Part shown: positions 24,497 through 33,742 of the stretch, piece after piece
Position numbering within the stretch: the first letter of the stretch is position 1
Layout: each line of letters starts with the position of its first letter
Assembly (NCBI RefSeq): GCF_042665295.1
Contig: NZ_JBHTCO010000014.1
Coordinates: 124,001 to 188,000, forward strand
Length of the DNA: 64,000 bases
Origin: Scopulibacillus_A cellulosilyticus
GTDB lineage: Bacteria > Bacillota > Bacilli > Bacillales > Sporolactobacillaceae
Direction of reading: 5' to 3'
Notes under the pieces: generated by a model
Seen by the model: only the letters and a program-made list of their open reading frames with translations
What the model was told of the DNA's origin: nothing
Databases searched by the model: none
Position numbers and translations under genes: made by a program

Positions 24497-25765
24497 GTGG
24501 CAAACGGAGAACGCATTACTGTACAAAACGGAGCACTGAATGTGCCAAATAATCCAATTATCCCATTTATCGAAGGTGATGGAACAGGCCCTGATATTTG
24601 GGCAGCTGCTTCACGTGTATTGGAAGCCGCAGTTGAAAAAGCTTACAATGGCGAGAAACAAATTGTATGGAAAGAAATTTTAGCAGGGGAAAAGGCTTAT
24701 AACCAAACAGGAGAATGGCTGCCTTCAGAAACACTTGATACAATTCGAGAGTACATAATTGCCATTAAAGGACCGTTAACAACACCTGTCGGCGGCGGCA
24801 TCCGTTCTTTAAATGTCGCGCTTCGCCAAGAACTTGATCTGTTCACTTGTCTGCGCCCGGTCCGTTATTTCCAAGGTGTTCCTTCACCGCTTAAACATCC
24901 TGAAAAGACAGATATGGTTATCTTCCGTGAAAATACTGAAGATATTTACGCAGGTATTGAATATGCCGAAGGTACAGATGAAGTGAAAAAGGTCATTGAT
25001 TTCTTAAGAAATGAAATGGGTGTCAACAAAATTCGCTTCCCTGAAACTTCAGGCATCGGCATTAAACCAATTTCTAAAGAAGGCACATCACGCCTTGTAC
25101 GTGCGGCTATTCAATACGCCATTAATGAAGGCCGCAAAAATGTGACGCTTGTACACAAAGGCAATATCATGAAGTTTACTGAGGGCGCATTTAAAAACTG
25201 GGGCTATGAAGTCGCAGAAAAGGAATTTGGCGATAAGGTCTTCACATGGAAAGAATATGACCGCATTGCTGAAAAAGACGGTAAAGATGCTGCAAACGAC
25301 GCACAGTCTAAAGCAGAACAAGAAGGCAAACTTATTGTTAAAGACGCAATTGCCGATAACTTCTTGCAACAAATTCTTACCCGCCCGGAAGAATACGATG
25401 TTGTTGCAACTATGAACTTAAACGGCGATTACATTTCTGATGCGTTAGCTGCACAAGTCGGCGGCATCGGTATTGCGCCTGGCGCCAACATTAACTATGA
25501 AACCGGCCATGCAATTTTTGAAGCGACTCATGGTACAGCTCCAAAATATGCCGGTATGGATAAAGTTAACCCGTCTTCTGTTATCTTAAGCGGTGTATTA
25601 ATGCTTGAACACCTTAACTGGCACGAAGCAGCTGATTTGGTAATGAAATCAATGGAAAAAACAATCGCCAGCAAGGTAGTTACTTATGACTTTGCCCGTC
25701 TGATGGATGGCGCAAAAGAAGTTAAATGTTCCGGATTTGCTGATGAATTAATTAAAAATATGTAA
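24497..25765 (+). CDS. icd: Isocitrate dehydrogenase (NADP)
   Basis: Oxidatively decarboxylates isocitrate to 2-oxoglutarate. The 422 residues match B. subtilis Icd (423). Motifs are IPFIEGDGTGPDIW (about 22-35), the substrate loop GGGIRSLNVALRQELDLF (Ser in SLN), VIFRENTEDIYAG and the cofactor region EATHGTAPKYAG (about 337-348). The KYAG segment and a downstream Tyr and Arg are typical of NADP enzymes. The start is GTG with AGGAGG upstream. It lies within the citZ operon. Confidence 0.97.
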   Translation: MANGERITVQNGALNVPNNPIIPFIEGDGTGPDIWAAASRVLEAAVEKAYNGEKQIVWKEILAGEKAYNQTGEWLPSETLDTIREYIIAIKGPLTTPVGGGIRSLNVALRQELDLFTCLRPVRYFQGVPSPLKHPEKTDMVIFRENTEDIYAGIEYAEGTDEVKKVIDFLRNEMGVNKIRFPETSGIGIKPISKEGTSRLVRAAIQYAINEGRKNVTLVHKGNIMKFTEGAFKNWGYEVAEKEFGDKVFTWKEYDRIAEKDGKDAANDAQSKAEQEGKLIVKDAIADNFLQQILTRPEEYDVVATMNLNGDYISDALAAQVGGIGIAPGANINYETGHAIFEATHGTAPKYAGMDKVNPSSVILSGVLMLEHLNWHEAADLVMKSMEKTIASKVVTYDFARLMDGAKEVKCSGFADELIKNM

Positions 25766-25782
25766 ATCAGGAGGTCACTGTA

Positions 25783-26718
25783 ATGACTATTAAGCGTAAA
25801 AAAATATCGGTAATTGGTGCAGGTTTTACAGGTGCTACAACTGCATTCCTAGTCAGTCAAAAAGAACTTGGCGACGTTGTTTTAGTGGATATTCCGCAAA
25901 TGGAAGGTCCAACTAAAGGCAAAGGGCTTGATATGTTAGAAGCAACACCAATCCTAAATGCCAGCGTCAACGTTGTTGGAACATCCGATTATAAAGACAC
26001 TGCCGACTCTGATATCGTAGTTATTACTGCAGGTATTGCCAGAAAGCCTGGTATGAGCCGGGATGACCTTGTTTCAACTAACGCTAAAATTATGAAAGAT
26101 GTCACCCGTCAAGTAGTTGAGTATTCACCAAATTGTACAATTGTTGTCTTAACTAACCCGGCAGATGCGATGACATACACGGTTTATAAAGAATCAGGAT
26201 TCCCTAAGAACCGCGTCATCGGTCAATCAGGTGTTCTTGATACAGGCCGTTTCAGAACTTTTGTTGCCCAAGAGCTTAACTTGTCTGTAGAAGATATTAC
26301 CGGGTTCGTTCTTGGCGGGCACGGTGACGATATGGTACCGCTCTTAAGATATTCATATGCCGGCGGTATCCCTCTTGAAAAGTTAATCTCCAAAGACCGC
26401 TTAGATGAAATTGTTGAAAGAACAAGAAAAGGCGGCGGAGAAATCGTTAATCTTCTTGGCAACGGCAGTGCATACTACGCACCTGCAGCTTCGCTGACAC
26501 AAATGGTTGAAGCTATTGTTAAAGATAAGCGGCGTATTTTACCGGCTATTGCCTATCTTGAAGGTGAATACGGCTATAATGACCTGTACTTAGGTGTTCC
26601 GGTTGTTCTTGGCGGAAACGGTATTGAAAAAGTCATTGAACTTGACCTTACAGATGAAGAAAAACAAGCATTAAATAAATCTGTTGAATCTGTTAAGAAT
26701 GTCATGTCTGCGCTTTAA
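25783..26718 (+). CDS. mdh: Malate dehydrogenase
   Basis: NAD-dependent oxidation of malate to oxaloacetate. The 311 residues are of the LDH-like MDH type. The dinucleotide motif is VIGAGFTGATTAF (about 10-22). The substrate loop ITAGIARKPGMSRDDL (about 84-99) has arginine in place of the LDH glutamine, which indicates malate. The catalytic histidine is in VLGGHGDDMVPL (about 180). AGGAGG is upstream, 17 bases after icd. A terminator follows. Confidence 0.97.
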   Translation: MTIKRKKISVIGAGFTGATTAFLVSQKELGDVVLVDIPQMEGPTKGKGLDMLEATPILNASVNVVGTSDYKDTADSDIVVITAGIARKPGMSRDDLVSTNAKIMKDVTRQVVEYSPNCTIVVLTNPADAMTYTVYKESGFPKNRVIGQSGVLDTGRFRTFVAQELNLSVEDITGFVLGGHGDDMVPLLRYSYAGGIPLEKLISKDRLDEIVERTRKGGGEIVNLLGNGSAYYAPAASLTQMVEAIVKDKRRILPAIAYLEGEYGYNDLYLGVPVVLGGNGIEKVIELDLTDEEKQALNKSVESVKNVMSAL

Positions 26719-26735
26719 GTCATTTACTATAAGTT

Positions 26736-26770
26736 AAAAGGGATTCGGAGTTTAACTTCGAATCCTTTTA
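26736..26770 (+). terminator. Terminator after citZ-icd-mdh
   Basis: AAAAGGGATTCG pairs with CGAATCCTTTT (one bulge) around GAGTTTAACTT, ending in T-rich sequence. Confidence 0.8.
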
Positions 26771-26812
26771 ATCTATATTTACCGCACTTGTTCAAAAGAG
26801 GGAGGCGTATTC

Positions 26813-27289
26813 ATGCTCTTAGGGAAGAAAAGAAAATTAGGACGGCTAATTGAGGAAATTCAGCCGGGGGAAAAACTGAAATTTTCAGAAAAGGTAGAAG
26901 ATAAGGACTTGCTTTTGTACTTAGGGTTATCCGATGATAATAATCCTTTATTTATACAACATGATTATGCCTCATTAACACCGTATAAAAAACCAATTGT
27001 GCCGCAAATTATGCTTACAGGTATGGTGACAGGAGCGATTTCCAAAATACTTCCCGGTCCGGGCAGCTGTATTCTCAGCCAATCATTACAATTTCCTAAG
27101 CCTGTCCATCACTATGAAGAAGTTCATATGTTATTAACAGTTGAAGAAGTAAGTCTTGAAGATAGACATATAAAAATCAGCGTCGACGGAGAAAACAATT
27201 CAGGTGATCAAGTCATCGTTGGAGAATTAATTGTATCGCCGCCGTATCCGCCTAAGTCCATTACATCTTCAACCTTGGAGAACTTTTAA
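26813..27289 (+). CDS. MaoC-like hotdog hydratase family protein
   Basis: A single-hotdog protein of 158 residues resembling MaoC/(R)-enoyl-CoA hydratases. The family signature is visible as YLGLSDDNNPLF (about 42-53), corresponding to the Asp and His hydratase motif, although the second position has a Gln/His context (IQHDYA). The segment VPQIMLTGMVTGAISKILPG matches the following helix. GAGGGAGG precedes the ATG. It lies alone between terminators, between mdh and phoP. Substrate and role are unknown, and catalytic competence is uncertain. Confidence 0.78.
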   Translation: MLLGKKRKLGRLIEEIQPGEKLKFSEKVEDKDLLLYLGLSDDNNPLFIQHDYASLTPYKKPIVPQIMLTGMVTGAISKILPGPGSCILSQSLQFPKPVHHYEEVHMLLTVEEVSLEDRHIKISVDGENNSGDQVIVGELIVSPPYPPKSITSSTLENF

Positions 27290-27320
27290 AACCTCGCTTA
27301 AGTGAGGTTTTGTTTTTTTG
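27287..27320 (+). terminator. Intrinsic terminator after the MaoC-like gene
   Basis: AAAACCTC pairs with GAGGTTTT around a CTTAAG-containing loop, followed by a run of T. Confidence 0.85.
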
Positions 27321-27403
27321 TGATGTAGTTTATCATCCCTATAAAAAATAGTATGATTAAGAGGTAAAAGGATTCGATTCAGCTTAAACTGGAGGTTATT
27401 GCC

Positions 27404-28126
27404 TTGTCAAATAAAATACTTGTTGTCGATGATGAACCATCTATAGTCACGTTGCTATCTTTTAACCTTGAAAAAGCAGGCTTTGAAGTATTAACCGCTT
27501 CAACAGGCAATGAAGCCCTTGAAAAGGCACAAAATTATTCACCTGACCTTATTGTATTGGATTTAATGCTGCCGGAAATGGGCGGATTAAATGTTTGTAA
27601 AACATTAAGACAAAATCAAATGTTTATTCCAATATTAATGCTGACAGCAAAAGATGATGAATTAGATAAAATACTGGGGCTTGAGCTTGGGGCAGATGAT
27701 TACATGACGAAGCCCTTCAGTCCAAGAGAAGTCGTCGCCCGTGTTAAGGCAATATTGAGGCGGTCAAATCAAGTGAACCCTGTAAAACAGCAAACAGAAG
27801 ACTTTAAACTGGCTGTTGGCGAGATATCTGTTTATCCTGATAAGTATGAAGCGTTTTTCCAAGGTGATCTGATGACACTGACACCTAAAGAATTTGAACT
27901 GTTGCTTTACTTAGTAAAAAATAAAGGTAAAGTATTAACGCGAGAGCAGCTTTTAAGCACTGTTTGGAACTATGATTTTGCCGGCGATACCCGAATTGTT
28001 GATGTACATGTCAGCCACTTAAGGGAAAAAATTGAAAAGGATACCAGGAAGCCGTTGTATATCAAAACAGTACGGGGATTAGGATATAAATTAGAGGGAC
28101 CAAAGAATGAATATCCTGACAGATAA
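27404..28126 (+). CDS. phoP: Response regulator PhoP
   Basis: OmpR/PhoB-family DNA-binding response regulator controlling phosphate starvation genes. The 240 residues comprise a receiver domain (acidic DDEPS near 8-12, phospho-acceptor Asp53 in VLDLMLPEMGG, Lys in MTKPFSPRE near 105) and a winged-helix output domain (about 140-235). TLTPKEFELL, TVWNYDF and the recognition helix TRIVDVHVSHLREKI are visible. The start is TTG with TGGAGG upstream. phoR begins inside its last 20 bases, so translation is coupled. Confidence 0.95.
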   Translation: MSNKILVVDDEPSIVTLLSFNLEKAGFEVLTASTGNEALEKAQNYSPDLIVLDLMLPEMGGLNVCKTLRQNQMFIPILMLTAKDDELDKILGLELGADDYMTKPFSPREVVARVKAILRRSNQVNPVKQQTEDFKLAVGEISVYPDKYEAFFQGDLMTLTPKEFELLLYLVKNKGKVLTREQLLSTVWNYDFAGDTRIVDVHVSHLREKIEKDTRKPLYIKTVRGLGYKLEGPKNEYPDR

Positions 28127-29477
28127 AATTCTCCATATAAAACATAGGCGGATAATTTGTGCTGTACTTTTTCTTCTTATTATTTATGTCCTTGGTTTGT
28201 TTGTACCGTATTTGGACAGTATCTTCATCTTAATTCTGGGTATAGCCATTATACTTTTTTATGAATTTGTCCTGAAAAGGTATAAACAACCAGTCGCTGA
28301 TGCTGCTGCAATGGCTGAGGACCTTGTATACGGCAAATATAAAAAACGTATACCTGAACCTGTAAAAAATACTGAATTAGCCCGGCTTAACCAATCCCTT
28401 AATCATTTAGCTACAAACTTGGAAAAAATGACAAAATCCTATCAAACACAAGAGGATAGATTGGAAACTTTGATTGAAAATATTGGGAGCGGGCTAATTT
28501 TTATTGACAGCCATGGCCGAATAAATTTGTTAAATAAGACCTACAGAGAAACTTTTCGGGTGAAGACGAACAATTGGAATGACAAAACATATTATGAAGT
28601 CATTCCATATCAGGAAGTCATTGATATTATTGATGAAACCTTCAGTACCGAAAGAAGGTTAACAAGGCAAGTTCTTTTGCCTGTTCATATTGAAAGAAAA
28701 CATTTTGACGTTTCCTGTGCCCCGATTTTAGCCCAACAAAAGCGTTTGCGAGGTATCGTTGTCGTTTTTCATGATATAACAGAACTGAAAAAGCTTGAAA
28801 AAATGAGAAAAGATTTTGTGGCGAATGTTTCACATGAATTGAAAACGCCGGTTACTTCCCTTATTGGCTTTACCGAAACACTTTTGGACGGGGCGATGGA
28901 TGACAGCGAATTAAAAACAAAATTTCTTAACATTATTCTTAATGAAAGTAAAAGACTGCAAAGCCTTATTCAAGATCTGTTAGAGTTGTCAAAAATCGAA
29001 CAAGAACATTTTATGATAAAATGGCAAAGTGTTTCATTAAGAGATGTATTAGAAGACACACTAATTATTTTAAAAGAAAAGGCTCATCAAAAATCCATTA
29101 TTTTGGAAGTTCTCCCATCCAGTAAAAGTCTGGCTTTAGGTGATCCATATCGCATCAGACAAATGATTATTAATTTAGTGACCAATGCCATATCTTACAC
29201 CCCGGCCGGCGGCCATGTCTGGGTACAAGTTAGAGATACAAAAGATGATGTTGAGCTGATGGTTAAGGATACTGGGATTGGGATTAGTGAAGATCAAATT
29301 CCCCGTATTTTTGAACGATTTTACCGTGTTGATAAAGGACGAAGCAGAAATCAAGGCGGTACAGGACTTGGACTGGCAATCGTCAAACATCTTGTAGAAG
29401 CGCATGAAGGCCGTATTGATGTATCAAGCGAAATCGGCAAAGGGACAACTTTTACAATAACATTTAAAAAAGCTTAA
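28107..29477 (+). CDS. phoR: Sensor histidine kinase PhoR, short form
   Basis: Membrane histidine kinase paired with PhoP. At 456 residues it is about 120 shorter than the 579-residue B. subtilis PhoR. Two membrane helices (about 16-36 and 39-56) are separated by only a few residues, so no extracytoplasmic sensor domain exists. The remainder is intact: HAMP (about 57-110), a cytoplasmic PAS domain (about 115-215), the H box with His243 (VSHELKTPVTS) and an ATPase domain (NLVTNAISYTP, VKDTGIGIS, GGTGLGLAIVK). It overlaps phoP by 20 bases. Signal input must come from inside the cell or the membrane. Confidence 0.92.
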   Translation: MNILTDKILHIKHRRIICAVLFLLIIYVLGLFVPYLDSIFILILGIAIILFYEFVLKRYKQPVADAAAMAEDLVYGKYKKRIPEPVKNTELARLNQSLNHLATNLEKMTKSYQTQEDRLETLIENIGSGLIFIDSHGRINLLNKTYRETFRVKTNNWNDKTYYEVIPYQEVIDIIDETFSTERRLTRQVLLPVHIERKHFDVSCAPILAQQKRLRGIVVVFHDITELKKLEKMRKDFVANVSHELKTPVTSLIGFTETLLDGAMDDSELKTKFLNIILNESKRLQSLIQDLLELSKIEQEHFMIKWQSVSLRDVLEDTLIILKEKAHQKSIILEVLPSSKSLALGDPYRIRQMIINLVTNAISYTPAGGHVWVQVRDTKDDVELMVKDTGIGISEDQIPRIFERFYRVDKGRSRNQGGTGLGLAIVKHLVEAHEGRIDVSSEIGKGTTFTITFKKA

Positions 29478-29529
29478 AAAACTTGCCAAGATATAAATTC
29501 TGATAGCAGAAAAAAGGAGATGTCATTCA

Positions 29530-32160
29530 TTGAATAAGCTCATCCTAATTGATGGCAGCGGTATTGCCTACAGAGCATTTTTTGCCCTGCCCTTACTTAA
29601 TAATGATAAAGGGGTTTATACAAATGCTGTGTACGGCTTTACGACAATGCTGATGAAAATTATTGAGGAAGAAAAACCCTCTCATGTTCTTGTAGCATTT
29701 GATGCTGGAAAAACGACGTTCCGGCATAAAACATATAAAGAGTATAAAGGCACCCGTCAAAAGACACCGCCGGAACTTTCTGAGCAATTTTCATTTATTC
29801 ATGAATTGTTAGATGCGATGGGCATCAAGAGATATGAAATAGAAAACTATGAAGCAGACGATATCATAGGCACTTTAGCGGTACAGGCCGAAAAAGAAGG
29901 CTTTGAAACTAAAGTTGTTACAGGTGATAAAGATTTGCTTCAGCTGGTGGATGATCATGTCACTGTCTCCTTAACAAGGAAAGGCATTACGGATGTTGAC
30001 GATTATGATAAAGAAAAAGTATATGAGCGTTATGAAATTACTCCGGATAAAATCATAGATCTAAAAGGGCTGATGGGCGATTCTTCAGATAATATTCCCG
30101 GTGTACAGGGAGTTGGCGAAAAAACAGCTATTAAATTACTAAAGCAATTTGGTTCCATTGAAGACATTTATCAATCATTAGAAGATGTTTCCGGTAAAAA
30201 ATTAAAAGAAAAGCTGGAAAATGACCGGGAGAAAGCCTTTCTGAGCAAGGAACTGGCCACAATTGAAAAGCACGCGCCTATTGATGTTAAGTTAGACGAT
30301 TTACAATATGAATATAAAGTCACAAGCGAGTTAATTGATCTGTTTAAAGACTTAGAATTTAAAACGCTTCTGGAACGGGTCGGCTTTGATGAAGTGATTA
30401 GCGAAGATGCTGAAGAAGAAACTTTAGAATTTGAAATGGTGACAGAAGTTAATGAACAGCATTTAGCTTCGCCAAGCGCCCTTGTTGTTGAAGTTCTTGA
30501 AGATAATTATCATTATGCTGACATAGTTGGTCTGGCATTAGCTAATGAAAAAGGCCGCTTCTATATTCCGACGGAAACAGCCTTAAACTCATCAATTTTT
30601 AAAGAATGGCTTGCTGATGCCAATCAAAAGAAAATTGTGTTTGACGGCAAGAAATCAATCGTTTCATTAAAATGGCGCGATATTGACATAAATGGTGTCA
30701 CTTTTGACATTCAAATGGCTTCATATTTAATTGATCCATCCGAATCATCCCACGATCTATCTGCAATCGCCAAGCGCAAACATATTAAATTTGTTTATTC
30801 TGATGATGCTTTTTACGGAAAAGGTGCAAAAAGAGTCATTCCTGAAGGTGAAAAGCTCGGCGATCATTTGATAAGAAAAGCTGAGGCTATGTTAAAATGC
30901 CAGCCTCTCTTAAAAGAAGAACTGGAAAATAATGAGCAGTACAGCCTTTTTGCAGAGCTGGAAATGCCCCTTTCACTCGTTTTAGCCGAAATGGAAGAAA
31001 AAGGGGTTAAAATTAGCAAGGAAACCCTTGAAAGTATGGGTGAAGAATTAAGAGAAAAACTTGAACAGAAACAAAAGGATATTTACGAATTAGCGGGGAC
31101 AAGCTTTAATATTAATTCTCCGAAGCAGCTTGGCGAAGTTTTATTTGAGAAATTAAACCTGCCCGTTATTAAAAAGACAAAAACAGGCTACTCAACTTCT
31201 GCTGATGTTCTTGAAAAGTTAGAAAGTGAACATGATATTATTTCAGAAATTCTTGACTATCGTCAACTTGGAAAATTGAATTCAACATATATTGAAGGTC
31301 TTTTAAAAGTTATTCATCCAAAGACAGGAAAAATTCATACCCGTTTTAACCAGGCGTTAACGCAAACGGGAAGGTTAAGCTCTACAGATCCTAACCTGCA
31401 AAATATACCTATTCGTCTGGAAGAGGGCCGTAAAATCAGAAAAGCATTTATTCCGTCTAAGCAAGATTGGATGATGTTTTCAGCTGATTATTCACAAATT
31501 GAATTAAGGGTCCTTGCACACATTGCAAATGATGAAAGTCTTATTGAAGCGTTTGAACATGAAATGGATATTCATACGAAAACGGCTATGGACGTTTTTG
31601 GTGTTGATAAGGAGGATGTCACGTCTCTTATGCGGCGCCATGCGAAGGCAGTTAACTTTGGTATTGTCTATGGTATTAGTGATTACGGCTTATCCCAAAG
31701 CTTAAATATTACCCGAAAGGAAGCAGGGGCTTTTATTGACCGTTACTTAGAAAGTTATCCAGGGGTAAAACAATACATGGAGGATATCGTTCAAAAGGCA
31801 AAGCAAGATGGGTTTGTAACGACTTTGCTTCATAGAAGACGTTATTTACCGGATATTACAAGCAGGAACTTTAACCGAAGAAGCTTTGCGGAACGTACAG
31901 CAATGAATACTCCGATCCAAGGAAGCGCAGCTGATATTATAAAAAAGGCAATGATTCATATGGCAAAGCGGCTTAAGGATGAAAGGATGCAAGCAAATAT
32001 GCTGCTTCAAGTTCACGATGAATTGATTTTTGAAGCACCGAAGGATGAAATAGATAAGCTGAAAACCATCGTTCCGGATGTTATGGAAAATGCCGTGAAA
32101 CTGAAGGTGCCTTTAAAAGTTGATTTCTCATTTGGGGACACATGGTACGACGCGAAATAA
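29530..32160 (+). CDS. polA: DNA polymerase I
   Basis: Repair polymerase that also removes RNA primers from Okazaki fragments. The 876 residues hold a 5'-nuclease domain (1-290, LIDGSGIAYRAFFALP and YEADDIIGT visible), a degenerate 3'-5' exonuclease domain (about 300-460) and a family A polymerase domain with DYSQIELRVLAHI, the RRHAKAVNFGIVYG O-helix and QVHDELIFE. The exonuclease acidic motif is replaced by VVEVLED, so proofreading is probably absent, as in B. subtilis. The start is TTG with AAAAGGAGA upstream. mutM follows after 15 bases. Confidence 0.96.
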   Translation: MNKLILIDGSGIAYRAFFALPLLNNDKGVYTNAVYGFTTMLMKIIEEEKPSHVLVAFDAGKTTFRHKTYKEYKGTRQKTPPELSEQFSFIHELLDAMGIKRYEIENYEADDIIGTLAVQAEKEGFETKVVTGDKDLLQLVDDHVTVSLTRKGITDVDDYDKEKVYERYEITPDKIIDLKGLMGDSSDNIPGVQGVGEKTAIKLLKQFGSIEDIYQSLEDVSGKKLKEKLENDREKAFLSKELATIEKHAPIDVKLDDLQYEYKVTSELIDLFKDLEFKTLLERVGFDEVISEDAEEETLEFEMVTEVNEQHLASPSALVVEVLEDNYHYADIVGLALANEKGRFYIPTETALNSSIFKEWLADANQKKIVFDGKKSIVSLKWRDIDINGVTFDIQMASYLIDPSESSHDLSAIAKRKHIKFVYSDDAFYGKGAKRVIPEGEKLGDHLIRKAEAMLKCQPLLKEELENNEQYSLFAELEMPLSLVLAEMEEKGVKISKETLESMGEELREKLEQKQKDIYELAGTSFNINSPKQLGEVLFEKLNLPVIKKTKTGYSTSADVLEKLESEHDIISEILDYRQLGKLNSTYIEGLLKVIHPKTGKIHTRFNQALTQTGRLSSTDPNLQNIPIRLEEGRKIRKAFIPSKQDWMMFSADYSQIELRVLAHIANDESLIEAFEHEMDIHTKTAMDVFGVDKEDVTSLMRRHAKAVNFGIVYGISDYGLSQSLNITRKEAGAFIDRYLESYPGVKQYMEDIVQKAKQDGFVTTLLHRRRYLPDITSRNFNRRSFAERTAMNTPIQGSAADIIKKAMIHMAKRLKDERMQANMLLQVHDELIFEAPKDEIDKLKTIVPDVMENAVKLKVPLKVDFSFGDTWYDAK

Positions 32161-32175
32161 GAAAGGAAGATATCC

Positions 32176-33006
32176 GTGCCGGAATTACCTGAAGTGGAAA
32201 CAGTAAAAGAAACATTAAAGCAACTTATTATTGGAAAAAAGATTGAGGATATTACCGTTCTTTGGCCGAACATCATCAAAAGACCTGATGATGTTCGGGC
32301 TTTTCAAACAGAGCTTAAAGGTCAATCAATTAAAGATATAAAACGAAGAGGGAAATTTTTACTTTTTTATTTAAATAAAGATGTTCTCGTTTCTCATTTG
32401 CGAATGGAAGGCAAGTATAGTTTACAAGAAGAACATGTTACAATAGATAAACACACCCATGTTATTTTTAAATTTACTGACCAAACAGAGCTAAGGTATC
32501 GGGATGTACGAAAGTTCGGCACGATGCATCTGTTTGCAAAAGGGGAGGAATTCTTGTATCCGCCCCTCAGTCAATTAGGACCGGAGCCGCTTGGTTCTGA
32601 CTTTACGGCAGAATATTTAACTGATCGTTTAGCGAAAACAGACCGTGCGGTAAAAACAGCCTTATTAGATCAAACAATCGTTGTCGGTCTTGGCAATATT
32701 TATGTTGATGAAGCCTTGTTCCGTGCATGTATTCATCCATTAACTAAAGCGAGGACGCTAAATCATAAACAAATCGATAATTTGACGAAATGTATTAGAA
32801 AGACTCTAAATGAAGCGGTTGAAATGGGAGGAAGTACGATTCGAACGTATTTAAACAGCCAAGGGCAAATGGGCATGTTCCAACAAAAATTAAATGTTTA
32901 TGGCCGCGTTGGTTCGCCTTGTCCGAATTGCGGACATCCTATTGAAAAAATTAAAGTCGGCGGCAGAGGAACTCATTTTTGCCATGCTTGCCAAGTTATG
33001 ATTTGA
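32176..33006 (+). CDS. mutM: Formamidopyrimidine-DNA glycosylase
   Basis: Removes oxidised purines such as 8-oxoguanine and nicks the abasic site. The 276 residues match Fpg. The catalytic N-terminal proline and following residues (PELPEVE after the initiator), Lys57 in RRGKFLLF, the helix-two-turn-helix DQTIVVGLGNIYVDEALF and the C-terminal zinc finger (CPNCG ... CHACQ, about 249-272) are all present. The start is GTG. It is likely cotranscribed with polA. Confidence 0.96.
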   Translation: MPELPEVETVKETLKQLIIGKKIEDITVLWPNIIKRPDDVRAFQTELKGQSIKDIKRRGKFLLFYLNKDVLVSHLRMEGKYSLQEEHVTIDKHTHVIFKFTDQTELRYRDVRKFGTMHLFAKGEEFLYPPLSQLGPEPLGSDFTAEYLTDRLAKTDRAVKTALLDQTIVVGLGNIYVDEALFRACIHPLTKARTLNHKQIDNLTKCIRKTLNEAVEMGGSTIRTYLNSQGQMGMFQQKLNVYGRVGSPCPNCGHPIEKIKVGGRGTHFCHACQVMI

Positions 33007-33047
33007 ATGAATTCCTGACGCTTTATTCGTGATAAAGGAGAAGACGG

Positions 33048-33644
33048 ATGATAAAAATTGGTTTAACAGGCGGTATTGCCAGCGGTAAAAGCACTGTCTC
33101 CGCTATGATTAAAAATTTTGGTATCCCAATTATTGATGCGGATATTATTTCAAGAGAAGTCGTTGAACCGGGAGAGGAGGCATATAAACAAATTGTTGCC
33201 TCCTTTGGTTCGGACATATTGTTAGAAAATGGACAAATTAATCGGAAAAAACTTGGCAGTATTGTATTTCAAGATGCTGACCAAAGGATTATACTAAATA
33301 ATATCGTACATCCTCAAGTAAGAAAAAGTATGTTACAAAAGATAAATTTTTACGAAAAAAAAGGTGAAAAAGCCATTGTCCTTGATATACCTTTACTTTT
33401 TGAAGGGAAATTAACAGGGTGGGTTGATAAAAAGTTATTGGTTTACGTTGATCCTAAAACACAGCTGGAAAGATTAATAAATAGAGATCATAGCACGGAA
33501 AAACAGGCCTTGGACAGAATACGGTCACAAATGCCGTTGGATGAAAAGAAGGCGCTCGCCGATGCGATTATTGATAATAATGGCTCGGTGGATAATACTT
33601 TGCAACAATTAAAAGCGATCTTTAGGCAGTGGCACATTTTTTAA
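33048..33644 (+). CDS. coaE: Dephospho-CoA kinase
   Basis: Last step of coenzyme A synthesis. The 198 residues are standard length. The P-loop is GLTGGIASGKSTV (about 5-17), with DADIISREVV (about 31-40) and LDIPLLFEG (about 105) for substrate binding and the LID arginines in NRDHS. An AAAGGAG site precedes the ATG. It follows mutM after 41 bases; the ytaF gene found between them in B. subtilis is absent here. Confidence 0.95.
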   Translation: MIKIGLTGGIASGKSTVSAMIKNFGIPIIDADIISREVVEPGEEAYKQIVASFGSDILLENGQINRKKLGSIVFQDADQRIILNNIVHPQVRKSMLQKINFYEKKGEKAIVLDIPLLFEGKLTGWVDKKLLVYVDPKTQLERLINRDHSTEKQALDRIRSQMPLDEKKALADAIIDNNGSVDNTLQQLKAIFRQWHIF

Positions 33645-33651
33645 TAAAAAA

Positions 33652-33667
33652 TCAAAAAGCGCTTTCA
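33652..33667 (-). promoter_or_regulatory. Catabolite-responsive-element-like site upstream of gapB
   Basis: On the minus strand, TGAAAGCGCTTTTT matches the cre core (TGWNANCGNTNWCA) except for the last two bases. It lies just upstream of the gapB promoter region. CcpA control is only a possibility. Confidence 0.35.
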
Positions 33668-33679
33668 ATCTCCGGTTAT

Positions 33680-33690
33680 TATGTTATACT
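33680..33690 (+). promoter_or_regulatory. CcpN-type operator 1, overlapping the gapB -10
   Basis: TATGTTATACT matches the CcpN consensus TRTGHYATAYW at every position. Its TATACT end doubles as the likely -10 element. CcpN represses gapB on glycolytic carbon in B. subtilis. Confidence 0.65.
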
Positions 33691-33711
33691 ATTTGTAGTT
33701 AATTCATAAAT

Positions 33712-33722
33712 TGTATAACACA
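33712..33722 (-). promoter_or_regulatory. CcpN-type operator 2, gapB leader
   Basis: The reverse complement TGTGTTATACA also matches TRTGHYATAYW fully. It faces operator 1, 21 bases away, and lies about 20 bases before the gapB start. Paired sites are what cooperative CcpN binding uses. Confidence 0.6.
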
Positions 33723-33742
33723 TATTCGGAGGTTGATGTTTC

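Noticed and set aside
29530..32160. Degenerate 3'-5' exonuclease site in PolA as a sign of decay
   Set aside because: Loss of these acidic residues is normal for PolA of Bacillus relatives.
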